Shown here: positions 55,391 through 64,000 of the stretch, piece after piece
How the letters are laid out: the number at the start of each line of letters is the position of its first letter
Numbering within the stretch: the first letter of the stretch is position 1
Source: Elusimicrobiota bacterium
GTDB lineage: Bacteria; Elusimicrobiota; Elusimicrobia; UBA1565; UBA9628
Reading direction: 5' to 3'
Assembly: GCA_030696455.1 (NCBI GenBank)
Contig: JAUYSH010000036.1
Location: 21,275-85,274 of the forward strand
Length of the DNA: 64,000 nucleotides
Notes under the pieces: model-generated
Told to the model about the DNA's origin: nothing
Seen by the model: only the letters and a program-made list of their open reading frames with translations
The model's database searches: none
Translations under genes and position numbers: made by a program

Positions 55391-56262
55391 CGGAAACGCC
55401 CCGCGGCCTGCTCTACGCCCTCGGGGCGTTCGGCCTTTGGGGCCTGAGCCCGGTCTACTGGCGGCTGCTGTCCCATGTCCCGGCCCACGAGATACTCCTG
55501 CACCGCGTGGCCTGGTCCGCGCTCTTCCTCGCCTTCGTCACGCGCGGCCGCTGGAACGAGCTGCGCCGCGCGGCGGAGCGCCCGAGGACGGCGGCGACCT
55601 TGGCCGCGACGACGATGCTCATCGGCGCGAACTGGTACCTCTATATCAAGGCCATCGAAGACCTCCGCGTGCTCGACTCGAGCCTCGGCTATTACATCAA
55701 CCCGCTCGTCAGCGTGGCGCTCGGCGTCGTCGTGCTCGGCGAGCGCATGCGCCGTCTGCAGGCCCTCGCCGCCGTTCTCGCTCTGGCCGGCGTGCTCTGG
55801 CTCGTGAAGGCGCACGGGCACCTGCCCTGGCTTTCCCTCGCGTTGGCGGGAACGTTCGCTTCCTACGGGCTGCTCCGCAAGACCGCGCACGTCGACGCCC
55901 TCGTCGGGCTGACCCTCGAAACCTTTCTGCTCGCCGTCCCCTCGCTGGGAGCCCTTCTCTGGCTCGCCGCGCGCGGGCACGCGCCGCCCGACGCACGCAC
56001 CTGGCTGCTCCTCGCGGGCGGGGCGGTCGTGACCGCCGTGCCCCTCCTTTGGTTCGTCGAGGCCGCCCGCCGCCTCGACCTCAAAACCATGGGCTTCCTC
56101 CAGTTCTCCTCGCCGACCCTCCAGTTCCTGATCGCCGTGTTCGCCTTCGGCGAGCCCCTGTCGCGCGAGCGCCTGCTCAGCTTCGCCATGATCTGGGCCG
56201 CGGTCGCCCTCTACTGCGCCGACGCCGCGCTCACCCGCTCGAGAACGAAAGCGTTGAAATAA
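55387..56262 (+). CDS. rarD: EamA family transporter RarD
   Basis: GLLYALGAFGLWGLSPVYWRLLSHVPAHEILLHRVAWS. Confidence 0.9.
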   Translation: MTETPRGLLYALGAFGLWGLSPVYWRLLSHVPAHEILLHRVAWSALFLAFVTRGRWNELRRAAERPRTAATLAATTMLIGANWYLYIKAIEDLRVLDSSLGYYINPLVSVALGVVVLGERMRRLQALAAVLALAGVLWLVKAHGHLPWLSLALAGTFASYGLLRKTAHVDALVGLTLETFLLAVPSLGALLWLAARGHAPPDARTWLLLAGGAVVTAVPLLWFVEAARRLDLKTMGFLQFSSPTLQFLIAVFAFGEPLSRERLLSFAMIWAAVALYCADAALTRSRTKALK

Positions 56263-56334
56263 TTTCACCGCGCGTCCATGGGGCCGCGCGCGCGGGCGCC
56301 GTATAATGGCCTCAGCCGGTCACGGGAGGCACCC

Positions 56335-56946
56335 ATGAACGACACCGTTCGACGCGCGGCCCTGGGGCTGCTGCTGCTCGCCCCGACGGCGGTCCGCGCG
56401 CAGTTCCACGAAGAGCCGGACCTCTCCGGGATCGGTCTGTCCGGTCAAACCCCGGAGTCGATCATCCTCAACTGGCCGACGTTCTCCTACCGCCTGTCGC
56501 GGCTCATGCTCGCCGAATACGGCCAGCCGGCCGAGGCGTCCGATCACCGTCTCACCTGGGTCGACAACGCCCCCTGGAAAAGGACCGTCGTCTACCGCAA
56601 GCCGCCGAAGGACCGGATGCTCACGAGCGGCGCGGGCCGTCTCGAGCAGAGCGTCGCCTACCGCGTCCCGCCCGACCGGCTCGCCGACCTGGGGCGCTTC
56701 GACATGGACATCGAGGCCGACAAGGACGCGGGGCGGCTCACCGCGATCTCCGACTCCGAAAGCGAGAACATTCTCGTCCTCAACCTCGCCGACGAGGTCA
56801 TCGCGGGCCGCCGGTCGCCGGCGAGCGCGAAGGAATTCCGCCGCAAGCAGCTGGCCCTGCGGGACTCGGGAAAAACCTCGCCCTATCTCGAAAGGCTGCT
56901 GTTCGTTCCCGCGGGCGGCGCGCCGGATCCGGAAAGCCCGGACTAG
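56335..56946 (+). CDS. Hypothetical secreted protein
   Basis: Signal peptide ALGLLLLAPTAVRAQ; TATAAT and SD GGGAGG upstream. Confidence 0.6.
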   Translation: MNDTVRRAALGLLLLAPTAVRAQFHEEPDLSGIGLSGQTPESIILNWPTFSYRLSRLMLAEYGQPAEASDHRLTWVDNAPWKRTVVYRKPPKDRMLTSGAGRLEQSVAYRVPPDRLADLGRFDMDIEADKDAGRLTAISDSESENILVLNLADEVIAGRRSPASAKEFRRKQLALRDSGKTSPYLERLLFVPAGGAPDPESPD

Positions 56947-57245
56947 GCTTTCTTCTTCGCGGCCTTCTTCTTGGGGGGCGCCTTGCGCAGCGAGCCGCGC
57001 CGGCGGGGCTTGAGCAGGGACGCCTGGCGGCGCAGCTCCGCGATGACCGCGCGGAAGGCGATCGCCTCGTCCTCGGTGACCCGGATGAAGTGCTCGCCGT
57101 GTTTGAAGCGCGCGATCTCCCCGGTCTTGAGCTTGAGGGCGATCTTGTCGCCCTCGACTCCGAGGACGAGGCCGTGCTCCCCGCTCAGCTCGTTGCGCAG
57201 GACGTCGAAGAGGCGTACGTTGGACAGCTCGATGGGCAGGCTCAT
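56943..57245 (-). CDS. Hypothetical protein with Lys-rich C-terminus
   Basis: MSLPIELSNVRLFDVLRNELSGEHGLVLGVEGDKIALKLKTGEI...KKKAAKKKA; TAAAAT 6 bp upstream of ATG. Confidence 0.6.
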   Translation of the reverse strand: MSLPIELSNVRLFDVLRNELSGEHGLVLGVEGDKIALKLKTGEIARFKHGEHFIRVTEDEAIAFRAVIAELRRQASLLKPRRRGSLRKAPPKKKAAKKKA

Positions 57246-57342
57246 GGCCCGATTTTAGCAAAACACCGGCGCGGGGGAGCGCATAGACGCGCGACCGCTA
57301 AAATAGTCTAATCATCACGGCGGATTTCATCGCCGGGGAAAA

Positions 57343-58266
57343 TTGGCGCCGACTACCTGGGAAAGAAAGGACCTGCTCGGCCTGGAAGGGCTGAGCGCCT
57401 TCGAGATCGAGACGATCCTCGATTTAGCCGCTTCATTCAAATCCGCCCCTCCGGCGGACGACCTCAAGGGCCGCACCGTCGCCTTCATTTTCACCGAAGC
57501 CTCGACGCGCACGCGCTCCTCCTTCGAGACGGCGGCCAGGCGGCTCGGCTCCGACGTATTGAGTTTTTCGCCTGTAGGTTCCTCATTATCCAAAGGCGAA
57601 ACCCTTCTCGACACCTTCCTCAACCTCCAGGCCGTCGGCGTCACCCATTTCGTCGTGCGCCACGAGCGCTCCGGCGTCCTCGAGGAGCTCGCGCCCCTGC
57701 TCAAGGCCTCCGTGATCAACGCCGGGGACGGCTGGCACGAGCACCCGACGCAGGCCCTGCTCGACCTGCTCACCTTGCGCGACCGTTGGGGCGGCTTCAA
57801 GGGGAAGAAGATCGTCATCCTCGGGGACATACGCCACAGCCGCGTCGCGCGCTCGAACCTGTTCGCGCTCAAGAAGCTCGGGGCGAAAGTCGTCTTCTGC
57901 GGACCGACCCCGTTGTGCCCCGACGATTTTTCGGCTCTGGGCGCCACCGTCGAACATGACGTCGAAAAAGCATTGAAAGGAGCGGACGCGGTCAACGTCC
58001 TGCGCCTGCAGATCGAGCGCATGGATCAAGGCTTCGTGCCCTCGCTCGCCGACTACGCCCTGGCCTACCAGCTCACGCCCGCGCGGGCCGACCTCATGAA
58101 GCCCGAGGCGCTCGTCCTTCACCCAGGGCCGATCAACCGCGGCGTGGAGATCGCCTCCGAGGTCGCCGACGGGCCCCGCTCGGTGATCCTCGAGCAGGTC
58201 GCCAACGGCGTGCTCGCGCGCATGGCCGTGCTCTCGTTGTGCGAGCAAGGGAGGTCTCTTGCCTGA
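57343..58266 (+). CDS. pyrB: Aspartate carbamoyltransferase catalytic subunit
   Basis: FTEASTRTRSSFETAARRLG; GDGWHEHPTQALLDLLTL; HPGPINRGVEI; TTG start. Confidence 0.96.
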   Translation: MAPTTWERKDLLGLEGLSAFEIETILDLAASFKSAPPADDLKGRTVAFIFTEASTRTRSSFETAARRLGSDVLSFSPVGSSLSKGETLLDTFLNLQAVGVTHFVVRHERSGVLEELAPLLKASVINAGDGWHEHPTQALLDLLTLRDRWGGFKGKKIVILGDIRHSRVARSNLFALKKLGAKVVFCGPTPLCPDDFSALGATVEHDVEKALKGADAVNVLRLQIERMDQGFVPSLADYALAYQLTPARADLMKPEALVLHPGPINRGVEIASEVADGPRSVILEQVANGVLARMAVLSLCEQGRSLA

Positions 58267-59551
58267 GCGCTTGATCGTCTCCGGCGGGCTGGTGATCGAT
58301 CCGGCCTCCCGAATCGAAGCCGTGCGCGACGTCCTGATCGAGGACGGCAGGGTTTCAGCGGTCGCGGCGGGCCTCTCCCGCAAGCCCGCCCTCAAGGGCC
58401 TGCCCGCCATCGACGCCAAGGGCAAATGGGTGATCCCCGGCCTCGTCGACATGCACGTGCACCTGCGCGAGCCCGGGCGCGAAGGCGATGAGACGATCGA
58501 AACCGGCACGAAGGCCGCGGCGCGCGGCGGCGTGACCACCGTCCTGGCCATGGCCAACACCGAGCCCGTGTGCGACACCCCCTCCCAGCTCGCCTTCCTG
58601 CGCGCGAAGGCCCGGACCGACGCGGCGATCACCGTGCTTTTCGCGGGCGCGGTCACGCTCGGCCAAAAGGGAGAAAAGCTGACCGAGTTCGCCAAACTCC
58701 GCGCGGCGGGCGCCGCCGCGCTGTCCGACGACGGCCGCCCGTTGATGAACGCGGGCCTGCTGCGCCGCGCCCTCGAGTACGCCAAGGACCTGGGGCTGCT
58801 CGTCATCGACCACTGCGAGGACCTCACCCTCTCCAACGGGGCGTGCGTGCATGAAGGCCCCGCGGCGCTTCGCAAAGGATTGAAGGGCACGCCGGGCGCC
58901 GCGGAAACAGTCCAGGTGCTCAGGGACATCGCCTTGGCGGAGCTCACGGGAGCGCGGCTTCACATAGCCCATGTGTCCTCCGCGGCCTCGGTGGAGGCCA
59001 TCCGAACGGCGAAGAAAAAGGGGATCCGGATCAGCGCCGAAGCGGCACCCCACCACTTTGCCCTCAACGACAAAGATATCCCTGGCTACGGCGCCGACTG
59101 GAAGATGAACCCGCCGCTGCGCGGCGCCGAGGATCGCCTGGCGCTGCTGGCGGGGCTCGCGGACGGGACCATCGACGCGATCGCGACCGATCACGCCCCG
59201 CACGGGTGCGCGGCCAAGTCCCTAGGGATGGACCAGGCCCCCTTCGGCGTGATCGGGCTCGAGACCTCGCTGGCCGTCGCGCTCACCGAGCTTTACCACA
59301 AGAAGGTCCTCACGCGGCGCAAGCTCGTGGAGCGCATGTCCTCGGGCCCCGCCGCCTTGCTGGGGCTCAAGGCCAAGGGCACCTTGGCGCGCGGCGCCGA
59401 CGCGGATCTCGTCATCGTGGATCCGGACGCGATCTGGATCCCTGAGCCCCCCTTCCTGTCCAAGAGCCGAAACACGCCGTTCGCGGGACGACGGCTTAAG
59501 GGCCGCGCGGTGACGACATTATCGGGCGGGCGCGTGGTTCATGCTTTATGA
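58259..59551 (+). CDS. pyrC: Dihydroorotase
   Basis: VIPGLVDMHVHLREPGREGDETI; AIATDHAPHG. Confidence 0.96.
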   Translation: MPERLIVSGGLVIDPASRIEAVRDVLIEDGRVSAVAAGLSRKPALKGLPAIDAKGKWVIPGLVDMHVHLREPGREGDETIETGTKAAARGGVTTVLAMANTEPVCDTPSQLAFLRAKARTDAAITVLFAGAVTLGQKGEKLTEFAKLRAAGAAALSDDGRPLMNAGLLRRALEYAKDLGLLVIDHCEDLTLSNGACVHEGPAALRKGLKGTPGAAETVQVLRDIALAELTGARLHIAHVSSAASVEAIRTAKKKGIRISAEAAPHHFALNDKDIPGYGADWKMNPPLRGAEDRLALLAGLADGTIDAIATDHAPHGCAAKSLGMDQAPFGVIGLETSLAVALTELYHKKVLTRRKLVERMSSGPAALLGLKAKGTLARGADADLVIVDPDAIWIPEPPFLSKSRNTPFAGRRLKGRAVTTLSGGRVVHAL

Positions 59552-60551
59552 AGCTCTCAAGCCGTGGCTTTTCTCGCTCGACGCCGAGCGGGTTCATGAA
59601 GAGGTGTCCGGCATAATGAGCTTGGCGGCCGTCATTCCAGGCGCCGGCAAGGTTATCTCGATATTGACGGGCGTTGGCGGTAAAAACCTCGAGAAGACGG
59701 TATTCGGGATAAAATTTTCCAATCCGGTCGGCCTAGCCGCGGGTTTTGATAAGGATGGAAAATTAATTTCAATCCTCCCCGGGTTGGGTTTCGGGTTCCT
59801 GGAGATCGGCTCGGTGACGTTGGAGCCGCAACCGGGAAACGTTAAACCGCGCCTATTCAGGCTCGTCGAACAGGGCGCGATCCTGAACCGTATGGGCTTC
59901 AATTCAGAAGGCGCGCGGGCCGTCGCGTTGCGCTTGTCCATGAGTCCCCGACCATCCGTTCCGTTGGGCATCAATCTCGGCCTGAACAAAGGCACTCCCG
60001 CGAATCTGGCGCCGGCAAGGTACACCCAGACGTTCAAGCTTCTGGCGAAGCACGGCGACTACTTCGTGATCAACGTCTCTTCCCCTAATACGCCCGGCCT
60101 TCGCGATCTTCAAACGGCAACGAATCTGGCGGATATATTAAGCAGCGTACAAGACGCCAATCCCGGGCGAAAACCGGTCCTCGTCAAATTGTCTCCCGAC
60201 CTGAACGACGAGGATTTGGATGCATGCATCGACGTCGCCAGCAAGGTCGCTCAAGGCGTTGTCGTTTCGAATACGACGCTTTCCCGCGACGCCGTGCCCG
60301 AGCCGTTCAAGTCCGAAGCCGGCGGACTCTCCGGCCGTCCTTTGAAGGTCCGCGCGACCGAACTCGTTCGCAAGGTCCGTTCCATGACCACCTTGCCTAT
60401 CATCGGCGTCGGGGGCATTTTCACCTCCGAAGATGCCCAGGCGCACCTCGACGCCGGCGCCGACCTCATCCAGCTCTACACAGGCCTCATTTACGGCGGC
60501 CCCACGACCGTGAAGCGCCTCACCCGCGGGTTGGCGGAGGCATCACGATGA
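59541..60551 (+). CDS. pyrD: Dihydroorotate dehydrogenase (quinone-type)
   Basis: KFSNPVGLAAGFDKDGK; NVSSPNTPGLRDLQ; PIIGVGGIFTSEDA. Confidence 0.95.
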   Translation: MLYEALKPWLFSLDAERVHEEVSGIMSLAAVIPGAGKVISILTGVGGKNLEKTVFGIKFSNPVGLAAGFDKDGKLISILPGLGFGFLEIGSVTLEPQPGNVKPRLFRLVEQGAILNRMGFNSEGARAVALRLSMSPRPSVPLGINLGLNKGTPANLAPARYTQTFKLLAKHGDYFVINVSSPNTPGLRDLQTATNLADILSSVQDANPGRKPVLVKLSPDLNDEDLDACIDVASKVAQGVVVSNTTLSRDAVPEPFKSEAGGLSGRPLKVRATELVRKVRSMTTLPIIGVGGIFTSEDAQAHLDAGADLIQLYTGLIYGGPTTVKRLTRGLAEASR

Positions 60552-61255
60552 CCCAGATCATCGTTGCATTAGACGTAGACTCCATCAAAAAGCAGGAAGA
60601 TCTCCTCAAATCCCTCCACGGCACCATCGTCTGGTACAAGGTCGGCCTTCAGCTGTTCACCGCCCACGGCAAGCGCGCCGTCGACATCGTTCGCCGCCAT
60701 GGGGGCAAGATCTTCCTCGACCTCAAGCTCCACGACATCCCGCAGACGGTCGCCCACGCGGTGCGCGAGGCCCAGCGCCTCGGCGTCGACGCGGTCTCCC
60801 TGCACCTGATGGGCGGCGCCGGCATGCTGCGCGCCGCGGCCGAGGTGATGCCGCGCCCGAAGCTGTGGGGCGTCACGGTCCTGACGAGCATGGGGCCCAA
60901 GGACGTGAAGATCCTCGCCGCCTCGGCCAAGATCCCTTCGCTCGTGAAGTCGCTCGCCAAGCAAGGCTGGGTCGGCGGGGCGGACGCGACGATCTGCTCC
61001 CCCCAGGAGGTCGGCATGCTGAAGAAGGCCTTTCCGCATCTCGACATGAAGTTCGTGACGCCCGGCATCCGTCCCAAGGGCGCGGCGCTCAACGATCAGA
61101 GCCGCGTCATGACGCCCGGCGAGGCGGCGAGGCTGGGCATCGATTTCGTCGTGATCGGCCGCCCGATCACCCATGCCGCCGACCCGCGGAAGGCGGCCCT
61201 GGACATCCTGGCCGAGATGAAGGCCGCCGCCCCGAAGTCCCTGGACAAGGAATGA
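60548..61255 (+). CDS. pyrF: Orotidine 5'-phosphate decarboxylase
   Basis: IIVALDVDS; FLDLKLHDIPQTV; VTPGIRP. Confidence 0.95.
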   Translation: MTQIIVALDVDSIKKQEDLLKSLHGTIVWYKVGLQLFTAHGKRAVDIVRRHGGKIFLDLKLHDIPQTVAHAVREAQRLGVDAVSLHLMGGAGMLRAAAEVMPRPKLWGVTVLTSMGPKDVKILAASAKIPSLVKSLAKQGWVGGADATICSPQEVGMLKKAFPHLDMKFVTPGIRPKGAALNDQSRVMTPGEAARLGIDFVVIGRPITHAADPRKAALDILAEMKAAAPKSLDKE

Positions 61256-61824
61256 ACGTCGAGGAGCTTTTCGTCGAGAACGGCGCTTTGCTCAAGGGCC
61301 ACTTCCTGCTGTCCTCCGGCCTTCACAGCGACCGGTACCTCCAATGCGCTCTCGTGCTGGCCCAGCCCGGGGCCGCGGAGACGCTCGGAAAGTCGCTCGC
61401 CGCGAAGGCCCCCTCGAAGCCCGATCTCATCCTCTCCCCTGCCATGGGCGGCTTGATGATCGGCCACGAGGTCGCGCGGGCGCTCGGCGTGAGGCACTAT
61501 TTCACGGAACGCGTCGACGGCGTGGTGCAGCTGCGGCGGGGATTCGCCCTCAAGCCGGGAGAAAATGTCATCGTGGTCGAGGACGTGGTGACCACGGGCA
61601 AATCGACGAGAGAGGTGTTCGAGGTTGTTCGCGCCTGCGGCGCGAACGTTATAGGGGCCCTATCGATCATCGACCGAACGGATGGAGCACTCGATCTACA
61701 AGCGCCTTACGCCGCCCTCTGGAAAGTTTCAATACCGGCCTGGAGGCCTGAAGCTTGCCCGCCCTGTCGGGCGGGCGTGCCTGTCGTAAAGCCTGGAAGC
61801 CGCATGGAGAAGAAAAATGGGTAG
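61252..61824 (+). CDS. pyrE: Orotate phosphoribosyltransferase with C-terminal extension
   Basis: GHFLLSSGLHSDRYLQCALV; VIVVEDVVTTGKSTREV. Confidence 0.94.
   Translation: MNVEELFVENGALLKGHFLLSSGLHSDRYLQCALVLAQPGAAETLGKSLAAKAPSKPDLILSPAMGGLMIGHEVARALGVRHYFTERVDGVVQLRRGFALKPGENVIVVEDVVTTGKSTREVFEVVRACGANVIGALSIIDRTDGALDLQAPYAALWKVSIPAWRPEACPPCRAGVPVVKPGSRMEKKNG
61757..61776. repeat. Perfect GC hairpin GCCCGCCC-TGTC-GGGCGGGC inside pyrE coding sequence
   Basis: Read directly; encodes CPPCRAG segment. Confidence 0.8.
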
Positions 61825-62797
61825 CACGACTCTCACCTACCGGAAATCCGGCGTGAACATCGATCTTGCCGACAAACTCGTGGATCACATCCAATCCAAA
61901 GCACCCGCGATCGGCGGCTTCGCCGGTCTTTTTCCTCTCGACCTCGACGGGAGCGGCCCTTGGGACCTCGTGGCCTGCACCGACGGAGTCGGCACCAAGC
62001 TCAAGCTCGCCTTCGCGCTCGACCGCCACGACACGATCGGCATCGATCTCGTGGCGATGTCGGTCAACGACCTCATCTGCTGCGGCGCCAAGCCCCTGAT
62101 CTTCCTCGACTACTACGCCACCGGCAAGCTGAAGCTCAAGACGTCCAAGAAGATCATCGCCGGGATCATGGAGGGCTGCCGCCTCGGCCGCTGCGTCCTC
62201 CTCGGCGGCGAGACCGCGGAGATGCCGGGCATGTACCCCAAGGACGAATACGACCTCGCGGGCTTCGCGGTCGGCATCGTCAAGCGCAAGGACGTCATCG
62301 ACGGATCCAAGATTTATCCCGGAGATATGATACTCGGCCTGCCGTCGTCGGGCCTCCACAGCAACGGGTACTCGTTGGCCCGACAAGTCTTTAAGGGCAG
62401 GGACCTCGCCAAATTCGGCAAGGCGCTGCTCGCGCCGACCCGCATCTACGTCGACGAGGTCAACGCCCTCACGAAGGCCCTGCGCGCCGAGGACGGCATC
62501 ATCATGGGCCTCTCGCACATCACCGGCGGAGGCCTGGTCGAGAACGTGCCCCGCATTTTGCCGCGCGGGCGCAAGGCGATTTTTCGGCAGAACTCGTGGA
62601 AGATGCCTCCTATTTTCAGAGAGATCCAGCGCCGCGGCAACGTGCCCGAGAAGGAGATGTGGCGCACGTTCAACATGGGCCTGGGGCTCGTCATCGTGAT
62701 CCGCCCCGAGAGCCTCAAGGCCGCGCTGAAGGCGCTGCCCGAGGCGAAGGTCGTCGGCGAGATCGTCGAGGGCAGGCACGAGGTCGAGATCATCTAA
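61817..62797 (+). CDS. purM: Phosphoribosylformylglycinamidine cyclo-ligase
   Basis: YRKSGVNIDLADKLV; GVGTKLKLAF; GGETAEMPGMY; GGGLVENVPR. Confidence 0.95.
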   Translation: MGSTTLTYRKSGVNIDLADKLVDHIQSKAPAIGGFAGLFPLDLDGSGPWDLVACTDGVGTKLKLAFALDRHDTIGIDLVAMSVNDLICCGAKPLIFLDYYATGKLKLKTSKKIIAGIMEGCRLGRCVLLGGETAEMPGMYPKDEYDLAGFAVGIVKRKDVIDGSKIYPGDMILGLPSSGLHSNGYSLARQVFKGRDLAKFGKALLAPTRIYVDEVNALTKALRAEDGIIMGLSHITGGGLVENVPRILPRGRKAIFRQNSWKMPPIFREIQRRGNVPEKEMWRTFNMGLGLVIVIRPESLKAALKALPEAKVVGEIVEGRHEVEII

Positions 62798-64000
62798 TGA
62801 AGATCGCGGTCTTCGCGTCCGGGGAGGGCACCAACCTCCAGGCCCTGCTCGACGCCTGCTCCGACGGGCGCGTGCGCGGGTCGGTCGCCCTCGTCGTCTC
62901 GAACAAGGAGGACGCGGGCGCGGTGCGCCGCGCCCAGCGCCTCGGGATCGAGACCATGGTCTGCCCGCAGAACGAGCACCCCTCGGCGGAGGAATACAAC
63001 GCCTTCTTAGCCCAAGAGTGCAAGAAGCGCGGCATCGAGCTGATCTGCCTCGCCGGCTTCATGCTCAAGATCGCGAGCCCGCTCATCAAGGCCTACCCCG
63101 GGCGCATCCTCAACGTCCACCCCGCGCTGCTGCCCGCCTTCGGCGGCCAGGGCATGTACGGCAAGAAGGTGCACGAGGCAGTCGTGGCCGCGGGGGTCAA
63201 GGTCAGCGGGGCGACCATCCACGTCGTCGACGAGGAGTACGACCACGGCCCGATCGTCCTGCAGGCGACCGTGCCCGTGCTCGCCATCGATACGCCCGGG
63301 ACCTTGGCCGCGCGCGTGCTCGCGCAGGAACATTGGATCTATCCGCGCGCCGTGGCCTTGTTCGCCGAGGGCCGCGCCCGGATCGAGGACGGCAAGTTCG
63401 TCGTGAAGCCCTCGCCGCACGAGGCCTCTCCCCGGCTCAAACGCGCCTTGATCTCGGTCTCGGACAAGACCGGCGTCGTGGAGTTCGCCAAGGGACTTCA
63501 CGAGCTCGGCGTGGAGATCGTGTCGACGTCCGGCACTTTCAAAGCCCTCGTACAGGCCGGTCTTCCCGTGAGACCTTTGGAAACGATGACCGGATTCCCG
63601 GAGATCCTCGACGGCCGCGTCAAAACCCTCCACCCGCACGTCCACGGCGCCATTTTGCTGCGGCGCAAGGATCCCAAGCAGGTCCGGGAGGCCGAGCTGT
63701 TCGGTCTCGAGCCCATCGACCTCGTCGTCGTGAACCTTTATCCGTTCGCCAAGACCGCCGCGGAAGCCAAGGATCCGTACGAACAGAATGTCATCGAGCA
63801 GATCGACATCGGCGGCGTCGCCCTGATCCGCGCCGCGAGCAAGAATTTCGAGGACGTGGCCGTGCTCACCGCGCCGCCCGACTACGCGGGCGTGCTGGCC
63901 GAGCTCAACGCCGCGCAATGCCGCCTCTCCCTCGAGACGCGGCGGCGCCTGGCGCTGACGGGCTTCCGCCACACCGCGGAGTACGACACGATGATCGCCG
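62797..64000 (+). CDS. PurN-PurH fusion (GAR formyltransferase + IMP cyclohydrolase/AICAR formyltransferase), 3' truncated by window edge
   Basis: MKIAVFASGEGTNLQALLDA...NVHPALLPAFGG (PurN) continuing with no stop into RALISVSDKTGVVEFAKGLHELGVEIVSTSGTFKALVQAG...LDGRVKTLHPHVHGAIL (PurH); not in ORF track because it runs off the end. Confidence 0.9.
   Translation, partial: MKIAVFASGEGTNLQALLDACSDGRVRGSVALVVSNKEDAGAVRRAQRLGIETMVCPQNEHPSAEEYNAFLAQECKKRGIELICLAGFMLKIASPLIKAYPGRILNVHPALLPAFGGQGMYGKKVHEAVVAAGVKVSGATIHVVDEEYDHGPIVLQATVPVLAIDTPGTLAARVLAQEHWIYPRAVALFAEGRARIEDGKFVVKPSPHEASPRLKRALISVSDKTGVVEFAKGLHELGVEIVSTSGTFKALVQAGLPVRPLETMTGFPEILDGRVKTLHPHVHGAILLRRKDPKQVREAELFGLEPIDLVVVNLYPFAKTAAEAKDPYEQNVIEQIDIGGVALIRAASKNFEDVAVLTAPPDYAGVLAELNAAQCRLSLETRRRLALTGFRHTAEYDTMIA

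Overview
High-GC, gene-dense bacterial chromosomal fragment. I infer an uncultured, Elusimicrobiota-like lineage from gene style only; this was not tested. The left half (0-28 kb) is mixed housekeeping: TauE/DUF1634, CDF transporters, an AmgK-like/RapZ-C fusion with a MurU-like nucleotidyltransferase, a NUDIX-RsmH fusion, a FAD/Rieske oxidoreductase, hemerythrin/cupin, AI-2E transporter, MFS, M23 peptidase and a PAS histidine kinase with its receiver. A lower-GC-looking accessory segment (about 28-32 kb) carries DUF1398, an HTH fragment, SWIM and Fic genes next to tRNA-Gln. From 35.8 kb to the window end lies a near-complete purine and pyrimidine de novo supercluster (guaB3, guaA, purC, purS, purL, purQ, purF, purD, purE, purK, pyrB, pyrC, pyrD, pyrF, pyrE, purM, and a purN-purH fusion running off the end). 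It is interrupted by exported VIT/vWA plus propeller genes and by a caspase lipoprotein plus GspE/PilB ATPase block. Main second-look items: (1) a recurrent promoter layout with a -10 hexamer exactly 6 bp before the start codon at 14 or more genes, implying leaderless mRNAs; (2) a purN-purH fusion; (3) NUDIX-RsmH and kinase-RapZ-C fusions; (4) an internally deleted inorganic pyrophosphatase; (5) an identical 18-bp palindrome at two loci 20 kb apart, plus several larger hairpin elements, one inside pyrE coding sequence; (6) a structured, terminator-ended leader RNA candidate. No CRISPR array, prophage or rRNA was seen.
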